The position numbers and the translations under genes were made by a program. A stretch of DNA of 40,180 nt. Origin: an uncultured Alphaproteobacteria bacterium. GTDB taxonomy: Bacteria > Pseudomonadota > Alphaproteobacteria > Caulobacterales > Aquidulcibacteraceae. The stretch's first letter is position 1. Each line of letters starts with the position of its first letter. The notes beneath the pieces are model-generated. The model was not told the origin of the DNA, made no database searches, and saw only the letters and a list, made by a program, of their open reading frames with translations. Of this stretch, positions 16,322 to 23,938 are shown piece by piece. The stretch spans positions 1-40,180 of the forward strand of contig CADEEA010000012.1 in the NCBI GenBank assembly GCA_902826245.1. The letters run 5' to 3'.

Positions 16322-16774
16322 CTATCGTTCGGAATCTGGTTCGATGCGCTTCAAGGTTACTTTCGTCTGCCTGTTCCTGAGGCGTTGATTGACTTCCGAC
16401 CAATCCTCCAAACGATCGTTTACGCTACCCAATCCATCGGCCAAAATATTTCCTGCATTCTCCCCGAGGCGCGATAGCTCTCGCCCCAGTCGGCTGCGGC
16501 GCAAGCCGAGGGCGAATGCGGCCAATCCCCAGACAGTGACTCCACCAATTGCCAGCGTGAGAATGATTGAGCCCGACCGGGTAGACTCTATCTCGACGAA
16601 CGAGAAGTCACGCACATCGGCCGGCCAGTCGTCTGGTAGGAACGGACCATAGGGGCTTCCATAAGTATACCGAAGCTCCTGAGCGATGTGATCGTCGATT
16701 ATTGACACGATTTCTCGCAGCTCGATGAAGGATAGCGCGCTGCTGTTCTCGATAAAAAGTTCAAACTTGGCCAT
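16322..16774 (-). CDS. Unknown protein with one membrane segment
   Basis: A 150-residue protein I do not recognise. Residues 1-75 look like a small alpha/beta domain (FELFIENSSALSFIELREIV, then VRDFSFVEIESTRSGS). One membrane helix follows at about 72-92 (IILTLAIGGVTVWGLAAFALGL). A basic, helical C-terminal part (ELSRLGENAGNILADGLGSV, then DWSEVNQRLRNRQ) is likely cytosolic. A GAGGA stands 8 bases before the ATG at 16774. Base use is less GC-rich than in neighbours (for example TATACTTATGGAAGCC), which hints at a horizontally acquired gene. It lies alone between mutL (convergent) and a toxin gene. Confidence 0.6.
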   Translation of the reverse strand: MAKFELFIENSSALSFIELREIVSIIDDHIAQELRYTYGSPYGPFLPDDWPADVRDFSFVEIESTRSGSIILTLAIGGVTVWGLAAFALGLRRSRLGRELSRLGENAGNILADGLGSVNDRLEDWSEVNQRLRNRQTKVTLKRIEPDSER

Positions 16775-16945
16775 CGTCACTGTCCTCAGGACTCAATGGT
16801 TGAATCGCAAATGCCGAGGGGGTCAAGCCATATGTCCCTAACTAGATACGGAAATGGCGCTTCATCCGCCGTTCGCTCCATCACGCCGCCGTCTTGCACG
16901 AATGGAACAGCCGCTAGGGCTTCCGGCCGATGAGGGTCGGCTGCG

Positions 16946-17290
16946 TCAAGTCGAGGGCCCGAGGATTAAGCCTATGGCCTCGGCAAGGCTCTTGCGATCA
17001 TCGTCGCTCAGAGCGCCGAGGCGTCGTATGATGAGGCGGTGCTCGAACGTGGCGAAGATCGGTTTGATCGCGGAGGGCTTGAGAAGACCGGCGGCTTGCC
17101 AGCCGGCGAGCCAGACCTCTCCGAACGCGGGTGAGGGGCGAAGTTGCGAGGTAATCGCCATTAGCACCACGTCCGGCCGCTCGACGGCGTACTGGCGCGA
17201 CGATGCGACCACGGCGGGCCGTTGCTTTGTGGCCTTCTGATTCGTGAAGGGAAACGGGACGAGGACTACCTCACCGAACTCATAGGGCAT
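16946..17290 (-). CDS. MazF/PemK-type toxin
   Basis: A 114-residue protein of the MazF/PemK/CcdB-like fold: FGEVVLVPFPFTNQKATKQRPAVVAS at the N-terminus is the family hallmark, followed by VVLMAITSQLRP and the LKPSAIKPIFATFEHRLIIRRLG strand-helix block. Family members are usually mRNA-cutting endoribonucleases inhibited by the partner. The start (MPYEFGEVV) overlaps the end of the antitoxin gene by 11 bases, so a long upstream frame was rejected. Confidence 0.87.
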   Translation of the reverse strand: MPYEFGEVVLVPFPFTNQKATKQRPAVVASSRQYAVERPDVVLMAITSQLRPSPAFGEVWLAGWQAAGLLKPSAIKPIFATFEHRLIIRRLGALSDDDRKSLAEAIGLILGPST

Positions 17291-17489
17291 CGTAGGCGTC
17301 GTCTTCGGGATTGGCCCAGGCCTGGGCGAAGGCCGGCTCAGAAGCAGCGAGGTTGGCGCGCGCGAGGGCGCGGTCGGAATCGCGCGTGCGAATAAAATCG
17401 ACGAAGTCTTCGACTTCGGCGATGCGATCGCTCGGTAGCGCGCCGATTTTCTCAATCAGCACATCGCTCACGCGGCCGTCGTCTGCCAT
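17280..17489 (-). CDS. Antitoxin partner of the MazF-like toxin
   Basis: A 69-residue acidic protein (VSDVLIEKIGALPSDRIAEVEDFVDFIRTRDSDRALARAN, with a disordered acidic tail ending NPEDDAYDAL). The short LPSDRIAEVEDFVDFI helix is typical of small DUF2281-like antitoxins that precede PemK/PIN toxins. It comes first and overlaps the toxin gene by 11 bases, the usual toxin-antitoxin order. Named by context more than by its own motif. Confidence 0.75.
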   Translation of the reverse strand: MADDGRVSDVLIEKIGALPSDRIAEVEDFVDFIRTRDSDRALARANLAASEPAFAQAWANPEDDAYDAL

Positions 17490-17667
17490 GAAATTCTCCG
17501 GTTCGCGCCGTGGCTACGGGTCGCCAATGGTACCACTTCGGGGTTATCGACGCCAGTAGGCGCAAGCCGTTGCTTCGGTCCCGCCGGCGACAACTAATAC
17601 GAATGTCCCACAACATCCGCTCATCCCAATTGCGCACCCCGCCACCCCGCGCCAATATCGTCGCAAC

Positions 17668-19074
17668 ATGCGCTCCCTACTCGCCGCTCTCGCCATCGCT
17701 ATTGCAGCCCTTGCACCCGCCAGCGCGCAGTCGCGGCTGCCGGCGCAGGGGTTTGCCGATTTGGCCGAGCGGCTGACCCCGGCTGTGGTGAATATCGCTA
17801 CCCGCCAGCGCGTGGAGGGCGTTGAGGATTTGCCGCGCTTTCCGCCCGGTTCGCCGATGGAGCGGCTGGCGCCGGGCGGGGAAGGGGAGATTACCTCGCT
17901 GGGCTCGGGCTTCATCATTTCGCCCGACGGAGTCATCGTCACCAACAACCACGTCATCGAAGCCGCCGACGCGATTGACGTGGTGCTGCAAAACGGGCGC
18001 CGCTACGAGGCGCTGGTCATTGGCCGCGATCCCGCCACCGATATCGCGGTGCTGCGCATCGTCACCCGCCAGCCCTTGCCTCATGTCGACATGGGCGACA
18101 GCGACGAGGCGCGCGTCGGCGACATCGTGCTCGCCATCGGCAATCCGTTCGGGCTCGGGGGCTCGCTCTCGGTGGGCGTGGTCTCGGCGCGCAGTCGCGA
18201 TCTCGACGCCGGCCGCTATGACGATTTCATCCAGACCGACGCCGCGATCAATCGCGGCAATTCCGGCGGGCCGTTGTTCAACACCGACGGCGAAGTGATC
18301 GGCGTCAACACCGCCATCTATTCACCGAGCGGCGCCTCGATCGGCGTCGGTTTCGCCACGCCGACATCGATCGTGCGTCCGGTGGTGGAGCAATTAGTGC
18401 GCTACGGGGAGACGCGCCGCGGCTGGCTCGGCGTCCGGCTCGCCAATCTCGATGACGCCGCGGCTGCGCGCCTGGGTTTGGAGGCGGGGGCGGGCGCCTT
18501 GGTGACGCGGGTGACGCCGAATGGGCCGGCCGACGCCGCGGGCCTCCGCCAAGGCGACGTCGTGCTCAGCTTCAACGGCCGCGAAATCCGCGATAGCCGC
18601 GCGCTCACGCGCATGATCGGCGAAGCGGCGATCGACGCGCAGGTGGCCATCGATATTGTGCGCGATGGGAGGCGTGTGTCGCTGAACGCGACCATCCAGC
18701 GCCTGGTGGAGGCCGACACCGGCGCACGCGCGCTCGCCCGCGGCCCGGAATCCGCGCCGCGTCCCGATCGCGGACCCCGCTCGGGCCGCATTTTCGGCAT
18801 CGCGCTCGCAGAACTGGACCCAAGCCTGCGCGAGGAATTTCAGATCGAGCCCGACATCGGCGGGCTTGTGGTCCTCGGCGCCGATATCGGGGGAACCAAT
18901 GAAAACGTGTTGCGCGCCGGCGATGTGATCGAGGCGATGGCGTTCCGTCCCGTCGACACCATGGAAGCAATCCGCGCCATCGTCAGCGAGGCCGCGATCG
19001 GAGAGCGCGCGATCATCGTGCGCGTCAATCGCGGCGGCGCGGTGACGTATCGGCGGATCAGGGCGCGGAGTTAG
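17668..19074 (+). CDS. HtrA/DegP-like periplasmic serine protease (Do family)
   Basis: A 468-residue protein: signal peptide (residues 1-20, ending PASA), a trypsin-like domain with catalytic triad His95 (VTNNHVIEAAD), Asp125 (DPATDIAVLR) and Ser199 (NRGNSGGPLFNTDG), then two PDZ domains (about 245-345, GWLGVRLANLDDAAAARLGL; and about 370-465, GGLVVLGADIGGTNENVLRAGDVIEAM). Do-family proteases degrade or refold damaged envelope proteins. Length matches DegP/DegQ/MucD. The stop codon TAG is the first unit of the downstream TTAGGGA array. Confidence 0.93.
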   Translation: MRSLLAALAIAIAALAPASAQSRLPAQGFADLAERLTPAVVNIATRQRVEGVEDLPRFPPGSPMERLAPGGEGEITSLGSGFIISPDGVIVTNNHVIEAADAIDVVLQNGRRYEALVIGRDPATDIAVLRIVTRQPLPHVDMGDSDEARVGDIVLAIGNPFGLGGSLSVGVVSARSRDLDAGRYDDFIQTDAAINRGNSGGPLFNTDGEVIGVNTAIYSPSGASIGVGFATPTSIVRPVVEQLVRYGETRRGWLGVRLANLDDAAAARLGLEAGAGALVTRVTPNGPADAAGLRQGDVVLSFNGREIRDSRALTRMIGEAAIDAQVAIDIVRDGRRVSLNATIQRLVEADTGARALARGPESAPRPDRGPRSGRIFGIALAELDPSLREEFQIEPDIGGLVVLGADIGGTNENVLRAGDVIEAMAFRPVDTMEAIRAIVSEAAIGERAIIVRVNRGGAVTYRRIRARS

Positions 19075-19155
19075 GGATTAGGGATTAGGGATTGGGGAGG
19101 GATTAGGGGTTGGGGATTACTCGCCCAACGCCTAATCCCCACCCCCTAATCCCCA
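19072..19155. repeat. TTAGGGA-type G-run array with inverted arm, between convergent genes
   Basis: After the protease stop come (TTAGGGA)3 and then ATTGGGGAGGGATTAGGGG TTGGGG: seven runs of three or four G within 19074-19115. The segment 19103-19120 pairs with 19131-19150 (TAATCCCCACCCCCTAA), giving an 18-base stem with one mismatch. The stop of serB also lies in the right arm. It can act as a bidirectional terminator and could form a G-quadruplex. Confidence 0.8.
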
Positions 19156-20045
19156 ACCACGAACTCGCTGCGCCTGTACCCCTGGAAGAACAGCGCCGTC
19201 GCTAGCGAGGTATGCTCGATGCGCGCGCTGGCCTCGGCCGCGACGATCGGCTTGGCGCGGTAGGCGACACCCAGCCCCGCGGCGGCGATCATGTCGAGAT
19301 CGTTGGCGCCGTCGCCGATGGCGAGCGCGTCGGTGGGCTCGAGTTTCAGTGACGCCGCCTCGTTGCACAACGCCTCAAGCTTCGCGGCGCGCCCGAGGAT
19401 GGGTTCATGTACTCCACCGGTCAGCGCTGCGCCGTCGTCCAACAAAATATTGGCGCGGTTGGCGTGGAAGCCGGCGGCCAGTGCCACGCGCTTGGTAAAA
19501 AAGCTGAACCCGCCGGAGACCAGCACGCAGCGCGCGCCATGTTTGGCCATGGTCCGCACCAAAGTCTCCGCGCCCGGATTGAGCCGCACGCGTTCGTCGA
19601 AGGTGCGTTGCAAAGCATCGGTAGGCAGCCCCTTGAGCTTGCCAACGCGTTCGCGCAGCGCTGCCTCGAACTCGATTTCCCCGCGCATTGCGCGCTCGGT
19701 GATTGCGGCGATCTCTGCCTTGACGCCGGCGAAGTCGGCGAGTTCGTCGAGGCATTCGACGTTGATGATGGTGGAATCCATGTCCGCCACCAGCAGGCGC
19801 TTGCGCCGGCCTTCCACCGGAACCAACGCCCAGTCCACCGGGAAGGGGGCGACCGCGGCGGCCGCTTCTTCGCGCAATTCTGGGTCAAGCTCAGGATAAA
19901 TCCACTCCGCGGATTCCCAGCCCGAGAGCACGTCCGGCGGCGGCAGCTTGCGCGAGAGCGCCACACGGCCGAGCATCATCAGCGCTTCGCGATAAGCGGG
20001 CTTGTCGTCGGCAGGGGCGACGAAGGTGAGAGCGTGGGGGGACAC
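19146..20045 (-). CDS. serB: Phosphoserine phosphatase SerB
   Basis: A 299-residue HAD-family enzyme for the last step of serine synthesis. The N-terminal about 75 residues are an alpha-proteobacterial extension. The catalytic part has LLVADMDSTIINVECLDELA (nucleophile Asp88 and general acid Asp90), the substrate-binding RERVGKLKGLP and FDERVRLNPGA, VLVSGGFSFFTKRVA (motif II) and AIGDGANDLDMIAAAGLGVAYRAKP (motif III). The GTG at 20043-20045 is taken as start; no strong ribosome site is seen, so the exact start is uncertain. It is convergent with the protease gene. Confidence 0.94.
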   Translation of the reverse strand: MSPHALTFVAPADDKPAYREALMMLGRVALSRKLPPPDVLSGWESAEWIYPELDPELREEAAAAVAPFPVDWALVPVEGRRKRLLVADMDSTIINVECLDELADFAGVKAEIAAITERAMRGEIEFEAALRERVGKLKGLPTDALQRTFDERVRLNPGAETLVRTMAKHGARCVLVSGGFSFFTKRVALAAGFHANRANILLDDGAALTGGVHEPILGRAAKLEALCNEAASLKLEPTDALAIGDGANDLDMIAAAGLGVAYRAKPIVAAEASARIEHTSLATALFFQGYRRSEFVVGD

Positions 20046-20153
20046 CTGGCAATGGTGGAGGATTCCATCATGGCTCGCCAGCGTGTTAATGACGTATTCG
20101 CCGAAACCGCTCGGTGTTACTGCCCTAAGGTCCTCACCAGACTTCGCGCCAGC

Positions 20154-20468
20154 TTAGCGCTCTAAATCTTCGCGAAAGCGCTCGATCTGGTGCATGCGCT
20201 GGTGCAGCACGGTGACGATGCCGACGGCGCCGTCGCCAAGAGCTTTCCAATAGACGAAATGCTTCTCGTAGCGGCTGAAATAACCCTCGACGCCGAATTC
20301 GGCGGGAATCGGCCGCCACGGAAAGGTTCGCTGCGCGATCGCGTCGAAATGCTCGAAGAGCCCGCGAATGTAGAGCTGCGCCTGCGCTTCGCCCCAAGTC
20401 TCGCGCGTATAGAGATAGATCTCATCGATGCGTTCGCCAGCGCCCGTTTGGACGCGGTATGTGTTCAT
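20154..20468 (-). CDS. ParE/RelE-family toxin
   Basis: A 104-residue protein of the ParE/RelE fold: helix pair AGERIDEIYLYTRETWGEAQAQLYI, then the beta-sheet with FPWRPIPAEFGVEGYFSRYEKHFVYWKALGDGAVGIVTVLHQRMHQIERF. The closing IVTVLHQRM strand is typical of ParE. ParE toxins poison gyrase and RelE toxins cut ribosome-bound mRNA; the subtype cannot be fixed by eye. Its start overlaps the antitoxin stop by 4 bases. Confidence 0.88.
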   Translation of the reverse strand: MNTYRVQTGAGERIDEIYLYTRETWGEAQAQLYIRGLFEHFDAIAQRTFPWRPIPAEFGVEGYFSRYEKHFVYWKALGDGAVGIVTVLHQRMHQIERFREDLER

Positions 20469-20731
20469 CGAGCCTTGCGCGCCGCGTTGCGCGCGATCAC
20501 CGCCTCGGCGTTGAGCGCCTTATAAGCGCTATCGGGCGCTGCGAAGGCCTTGTTCAGTTCGGCCTTGAGTCGTTCATAGGCCTCGGCTTCTGCGCGCTGC
20601 ATGTCGCGCCGGATAAGGTCGCGCACATATTCGCTGACATTCTCGTAGGCGCCGGTCTCGCTGACATTGGCGGCGACGAATTCGCTCAGCGCGCCGCTCA
20701 CGCGCACATTGAGGGTCATGCTCTTGGACAT
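20465..20731 (-). CDS. ParD-like ribbon-helix-helix antitoxin
   Basis: An 88-residue protein starting MSKSMTLNVRVSGALSEFVA, a ribbon-helix-helix DNA-binding domain with the ParD hallmark YENVSEYVRDLIRRDMQRAEAEAYERL at about 30-56, then a disordered toxin-binding tail. The start was placed at 20731, not at the far upstream frame start, on homology and an AGGAG ribosome site. It should repress its own promoter (20758-20785). Confidence 0.9.
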   Translation of the reverse strand: MSKSMTLNVRVSGALSEFVAANVSETGAYENVSEYVRDLIRRDMQRAEAEAYERLKAELNKAFAAPDSAYKALNAEAVIARNAARKAR

Positions 20732-20757
20732 TGAACGCTCCTGTATCGCGTTGTCGC

Positions 20758-20785
20758 AATATAGAGGAATATTCTTGACAAACAA
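20758..20785 (-). promoter_or_regulatory. Promoter of the ParDE-like module
   Basis: On the minus strand a -35 box TTGTTT and a -10 box TATATT are 16 bases apart, 27 bases before the antitoxin start. The spacer holds the palindrome GAATATTC, a plausible operator for the ribbon-helix-helix antitoxin. The AT-rich patch stands out from the GC-rich surroundings. Confidence 0.55.
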
Positions 20786-20866
20786 GGGCGGCTGGCTACC
20801 CCAGGCAGCCGAAGCGACAAGGGGGCATCGCGCCGGACGCCGTTCTGGAAAAGGGAAGAGAATTTC

Positions 20867-21832
20867 GTGCATCCGCGTCAGCCGATCCCGCGCGCGGTTT
20901 TGATCATGGGCCCCACCGCCTCGGGCAAGTCGGCGCTGGCGCTGGCGCTGGCCGAGCGGCTCGGCGGCGAGATTGTCAACGCCGATTCTATGCAGGTGTA
21001 TCGAGATTTCCGCGTGCTGACCGCGCGGCCGTCGCCGGAGGAGGAGGCGCGCGCGCCGCACCACTTGTTCGGTCATGTCGATGCGGGAGAAGTCTGTTCA
21101 GTCGGGCGTTGGCTTGGCGAAGCGCTAGCGGCGATCGCCGCCATTCGCGCGCGAGGTGCGGTTCCAATCTTGGCGGGCGGCACTGGTCTTTACTTCAAAG
21201 CGCTCACCCAGGGCCTTGCCGATATCCCCGCCGCCGATCCTGCGCTTCGCGAACATCTGCGCCAGCGTTACGCGAGCGAGGGTGCACCTGCGCTGCATGC
21301 GGAACTGGCGCGCCGCGAACCGGGAGCCGCTGCGCGGCTAGAGCCCAACGATTTCCCGCGTATTCTGCGCGCGTTGGAAGTGCTGGAAACCACCGGCGAG
21401 AGCATAGGTGCGCTTCAGGCGCACACGATTCCAGCGCTCGCGCGCGACGCGTGGGCAGGCGTAGCGCTCGCGCCGCCGCGCGAAGCGCTGTACGCGACTA
21501 TCGATGCGCGCTTCGATGCGATGCTCGCACAAGGCGCGTTGGAGGAAGTTCGCGCCATCGCCGCACGCGGTCTCGATCCCGCACTGCCGGTAATGAAAGC
21601 GCACGGCGCGCCGGCATTGATGGCGCATCTGCGTGGTGAGCTCTCGCTCGCGCAAGCCGCCGAGATCGCCAAGCGCGACACCCGCCGCTACGCCAAGCGC
21701 CAATTCACCTGGATGGCGGGGCAGATGGGAGATTGGACGCGGGTGGAGGAGGTTGGGCTGGAAGCGCGGGTTGCGGCGGCGGCCTCCCTTCTCCCCTTGA
21801 GGGGAGAAGGTGTCAGCGAAGCTGACGGATGA
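20867..21832 (+). CDS. miaA: tRNA dimethylallyltransferase MiaA
   Basis: A 321-residue enzyme that adds a dimethylallyl group to A37 of tRNAs reading UNN codons. P-loop GPTASGKSALALALAERLGG (residues about 15-34), NADSMQVYRDFRVLTARPS, APHHLFGHVD, ILAGGTGLYFKALTQGLADIP, and RRYAKRQFTWMAGQM are all family motifs. Start is GTG with GGGAAGAG upstream. The last 15 or so residues (SLLPLRGEGVSEADG) are encoded by a family D repeat, so the true domain ends near GDWTRVEEVG. Confidence 0.94.
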   Translation: MHPRQPIPRAVLIMGPTASGKSALALALAERLGGEIVNADSMQVYRDFRVLTARPSPEEEARAPHHLFGHVDAGEVCSVGRWLGEALAAIAAIRARGAVPILAGGTGLYFKALTQGLADIPAADPALREHLRQRYASEGAPALHAELARREPGAAARLEPNDFPRILRALEVLETTGESIGALQAHTIPALARDAWAGVALAPPREALYATIDARFDAMLAQGALEEVRAIAARGLDPALPVMKAHGAPALMAHLRGELSLAQAAEIAKRDTRRYAKRQFTWMAGQMGDWTRVEEVGLEARVAAAASLLPLRGEGVSEADG

Positions 21833-21941
21833 GGGGGCGCTCACTATTCGGGCTTGCGCTTGGCGATCGCACTCCTTTTCCACCGCGCCGCCCCTCATCC
21901 GGCCCTTCGGGCCACCTTCTCCCCTCAAGGGGAGAAGGGAG
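21784..21941. repeat. Family D inverted pair at the end of miaA
   Basis: 57 bases at 21784-21840 and 57 bases at 21885-21941 are inverted copies with several changes; each also holds its own hairpin CTTCTCCCCTTGAGGGGAGAAG (right-hand copy reversed). The miaA stop lies within the left copy, and the right copy ends one base before the stop of the cytochrome gene. A bidirectional 3'-end structure is likely. Confidence 0.85.
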
Positions 21942-21942
21942 A

Positions 21943-22854
21943 TTACTCACGCAAAGCAGAGCGCAGCGTCGCTTCGTTGAAATAACTGCGCCGTTCGCGC
22001 CGCGTGAGCCGCGCTATCAGAGCGTCGAAGCGCGAGCGCCAGCTGGCCGTCTCCAACGCCGCACCGATATCCTCCGCCTCCCGCATGCGCCCGAGTTCGC
22101 GCGACAACGCCTCCAGCCGCGCGCGCTCGGACCGGAAGCGTCGCGCGGGCAAGCGCTCGGCGATGCGCCCCATTGCGTCTTGCGCCGAGAGCGCCAGCAG
22201 CGACGCCGTTGCCGGCTCTGCATTCGCTGCCGCCGATAGCGCGCGGTGCACGTCGTCGGCGGCTGAGGCCAAGGAGATGTCGCTCTCGCCCGGCTCACAG
22301 GGGTCCGCATCGAGCGCGCGCAGGTAGGCGAGCAAGCCCGCCAGCGCTTGCGGGGGCGGCGGCGGGCCCTGAAATTCTTCGGTGATGACGCCATTGGTGA
22401 AATGTTCCAGCGACGGATCGCGGCGGCGTCCGAACGTTTCGCGGCGGCCGATTCCGGTGAGATCTGGGATGTCTACTGGGTTGTTGACGCCGTCGCCGCG
22501 CACGCGGCTCGACCATTCAGAGGTGACGTCGGCGGCGGCGGCGCGATCGGTCAGCTCCGGCGCAAAGAAATGCGCGTTGATGCGGCCATTGGTGTGGCAG
22601 GCATTGCAAGACAGCCCCATGCGCGCCGCGGGGCCGCCAAGCAAGGCAGGCGAGCGGAACAGGGCGCGTCCGATTTCGGTTTCAGGCGTGCGCGCGGCGA
22701 GGCATTCGTGCGGTTCGCGCGTCAACGCACCGGCGAGACCCCCGCCCGGCGCGGTCCACGCTTGCGCCCGCAACAGGATCGGCGCAGGGGCGTCTGCGGC
22801 GATCAGCACAAGGCAACCGAGCGCCGTCAGCGTGCTCCATATGCGCCGCTTCAC
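21943..22854 (-). CDS. Exported c-type cytochrome (CNACH)
   Basis: A 303-residue protein with a signal peptide (ending near residue 21-25) and one haem site C83-N-A-C86-H87 in MGLSCNACHTNGRINAHFF. Residues about 100-175 (VNNPVDIPDLTGIGRRETFG, then EHFTNGVITEEFQGP) resemble the di-haem peroxidase/MauG-like fold, but the second CXXCH is absent, so it may be a mono-haem relative. The C-terminal third is helical (RLPARRFRSERARLEALSRELGR). Its start overlaps the stop of the upstream TPR gene (ATGA). Partner and electron route are unknown. Confidence 0.7.
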   Translation of the reverse strand: MKRRIWSTLTALGCLVLIAADAPAPILLRAQAWTAPGGGLAGALTREPHECLAARTPETEIGRALFRSPALLGGPAARMGLSCNACHTNGRINAHFFAPELTDRAAAADVTSEWSSRVRGDGVNNPVDIPDLTGIGRRETFGRRRDPSLEHFTNGVITEEFQGPPPPPQALAGLLAYLRALDADPCEPGESDISLASAADDVHRALSAAANAEPATASLLALSAQDAMGRIAERLPARRFRSERARLEALSRELGRMREAEDIGAALETASWRSRFDALIARLTRRERRSYFNEATLRSALRE

Positions 22855-23783
22855 TCAGAGCGCTCAATCCAGCGCGACAATTCTTCGCGCTGCGCGCAGC
22901 CATAAGCGCAGAGATCGTCAAGGTGTGCGAGTTGGCTGCGTGCGCGGTTGAGGTCGCCCATCTGAATGTAGAGTTCGCCCAGATATTCCGTCGCGCCGAG
23001 ATGGTTCGGATCGAGGTGCAACGCGGTGCGATAATAAGCGAGCGCGTCGTCGAGCCGGCCCATTTTGCGGCTGGTGAAACCGAGATAATTGAGAACATCG
23101 GGTTCGGGGCCGACCGCCTCACGGGCGCGGTCGAACGCGGCATAGGCGTCGGCGAAGCGGTCCTGGTTGATGAGGCCGACCGCCTCTGCGTAAGCCGCGC
23201 GCCCCTGTTCGACGCTGGGGAAGTTCCACCCCGTGGTGGCGGGAGCGGGCGCTGGCTCGGCCGGCGGCGCCAAGGCTTGGGCGAGTTGATCGTGTGCGGC
23301 TTGCAATTGCGCGCGCCGCGCGTCGCCGCAGGCGGCGTCGCAAGCTGCAATTGCCGACGCTAGCGCGGCTTGCTGGGCGATCGCCGCATCGCGATTGCCG
23401 AGTTCGAGTTCGACCAGGCCTAATTGCAGCCAGGCAGCCGCGGGGGCGTTGGCGGCGCGCGTGGAACGCTCGAAAGCTTCGCGCGCTTCCTGTTTGTCGT
23501 TGTCGCCGGAATAGGCGACGCCCAGCGCGTAATTGACCACGCCATCATTGGGCAGCGCGCGGCGCGCGGCGCGAAGGTGGCGCACGGCCTCGCGATAATT
23601 ATGCGCGTTGATCGCGGCAATTCCGGCTTGATATTCAGCGGCGGGATCGCGTCGCGGGCTACTCGGGGCCGAGGGACCCATGCCGCCTCCGCCTCCGCCC
23701 CCGCCGGCGGCCAATGCGACTGGCGAGTGCGCCGCGCACAACAGCGCGGCGCCGAGTAGAGCGAGTTTGACCAGATTGCTCAT
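22851..23783 (-). CDS. Exported TPR protein
   Basis: A 310-residue protein: signal peptide (LVKLALLGAALLCAAHSPVALA), a Gly8 run and Pro/Ser linker (residues about 27-50), then TPR repeats at about 55-125 (YQAGIAAINAHNYREAVRHL, then ARRALPNDGVVNYALGVAYS) and about 205-305 (AAYAEAVGLINQDRFADAYA; PDVLNYLGFTSRKMGRLDDALAYY; GATEYLGELYIQMGDLNRAR), separated by a Cys-containing helix. It probably acts as a scaffold in the periplasm. It is translationally coupled to the cytochrome gene that follows, which suggests a shared job. The start MSNLVK is preferred over an ATG six codons upstream. Confidence 0.8.
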   Translation of the reverse strand: MSNLVKLALLGAALLCAAHSPVALAAGGGGGGGGMGPSAPSSPRRDPAAEYQAGIAAINAHNYREAVRHLRAARRALPNDGVVNYALGVAYSGDNDKQEAREAFERSTRAANAPAAAWLQLGLVELELGNRDAAIAQQAALASAIAACDAACGDARRAQLQAAHDQLAQALAPPAEPAPAPATTGWNFPSVEQGRAAYAEAVGLINQDRFADAYAAFDRAREAVGPEPDVLNYLGFTSRKMGRLDDALAYYRTALHLDPNHLGATEYLGELYIQMGDLNRARSQLAHLDDLCAYGCAQREELSRWIERSE

Positions 23784-23938
23784 GCGCGACCTCCGAAACA
23801 TCGCCCGATCCTAGTACCGCAGCTCGCGGTTGGCGAGGCAGGAATCATGAACATGCGCCAAGTTTTCGATCCAATACTGGATAGCGTACAGCCATTTGCA
23901 GTGCTCCCATCGAGCAGCGTAGTGGCTATTCTCAATCA

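Noticed and set aside
19072..19115. TTAGGG units as a telomere or linear replicon end
   Set aside because: The array is short, lies between two housekeeping genes and continues into normal chromosome on both sides.
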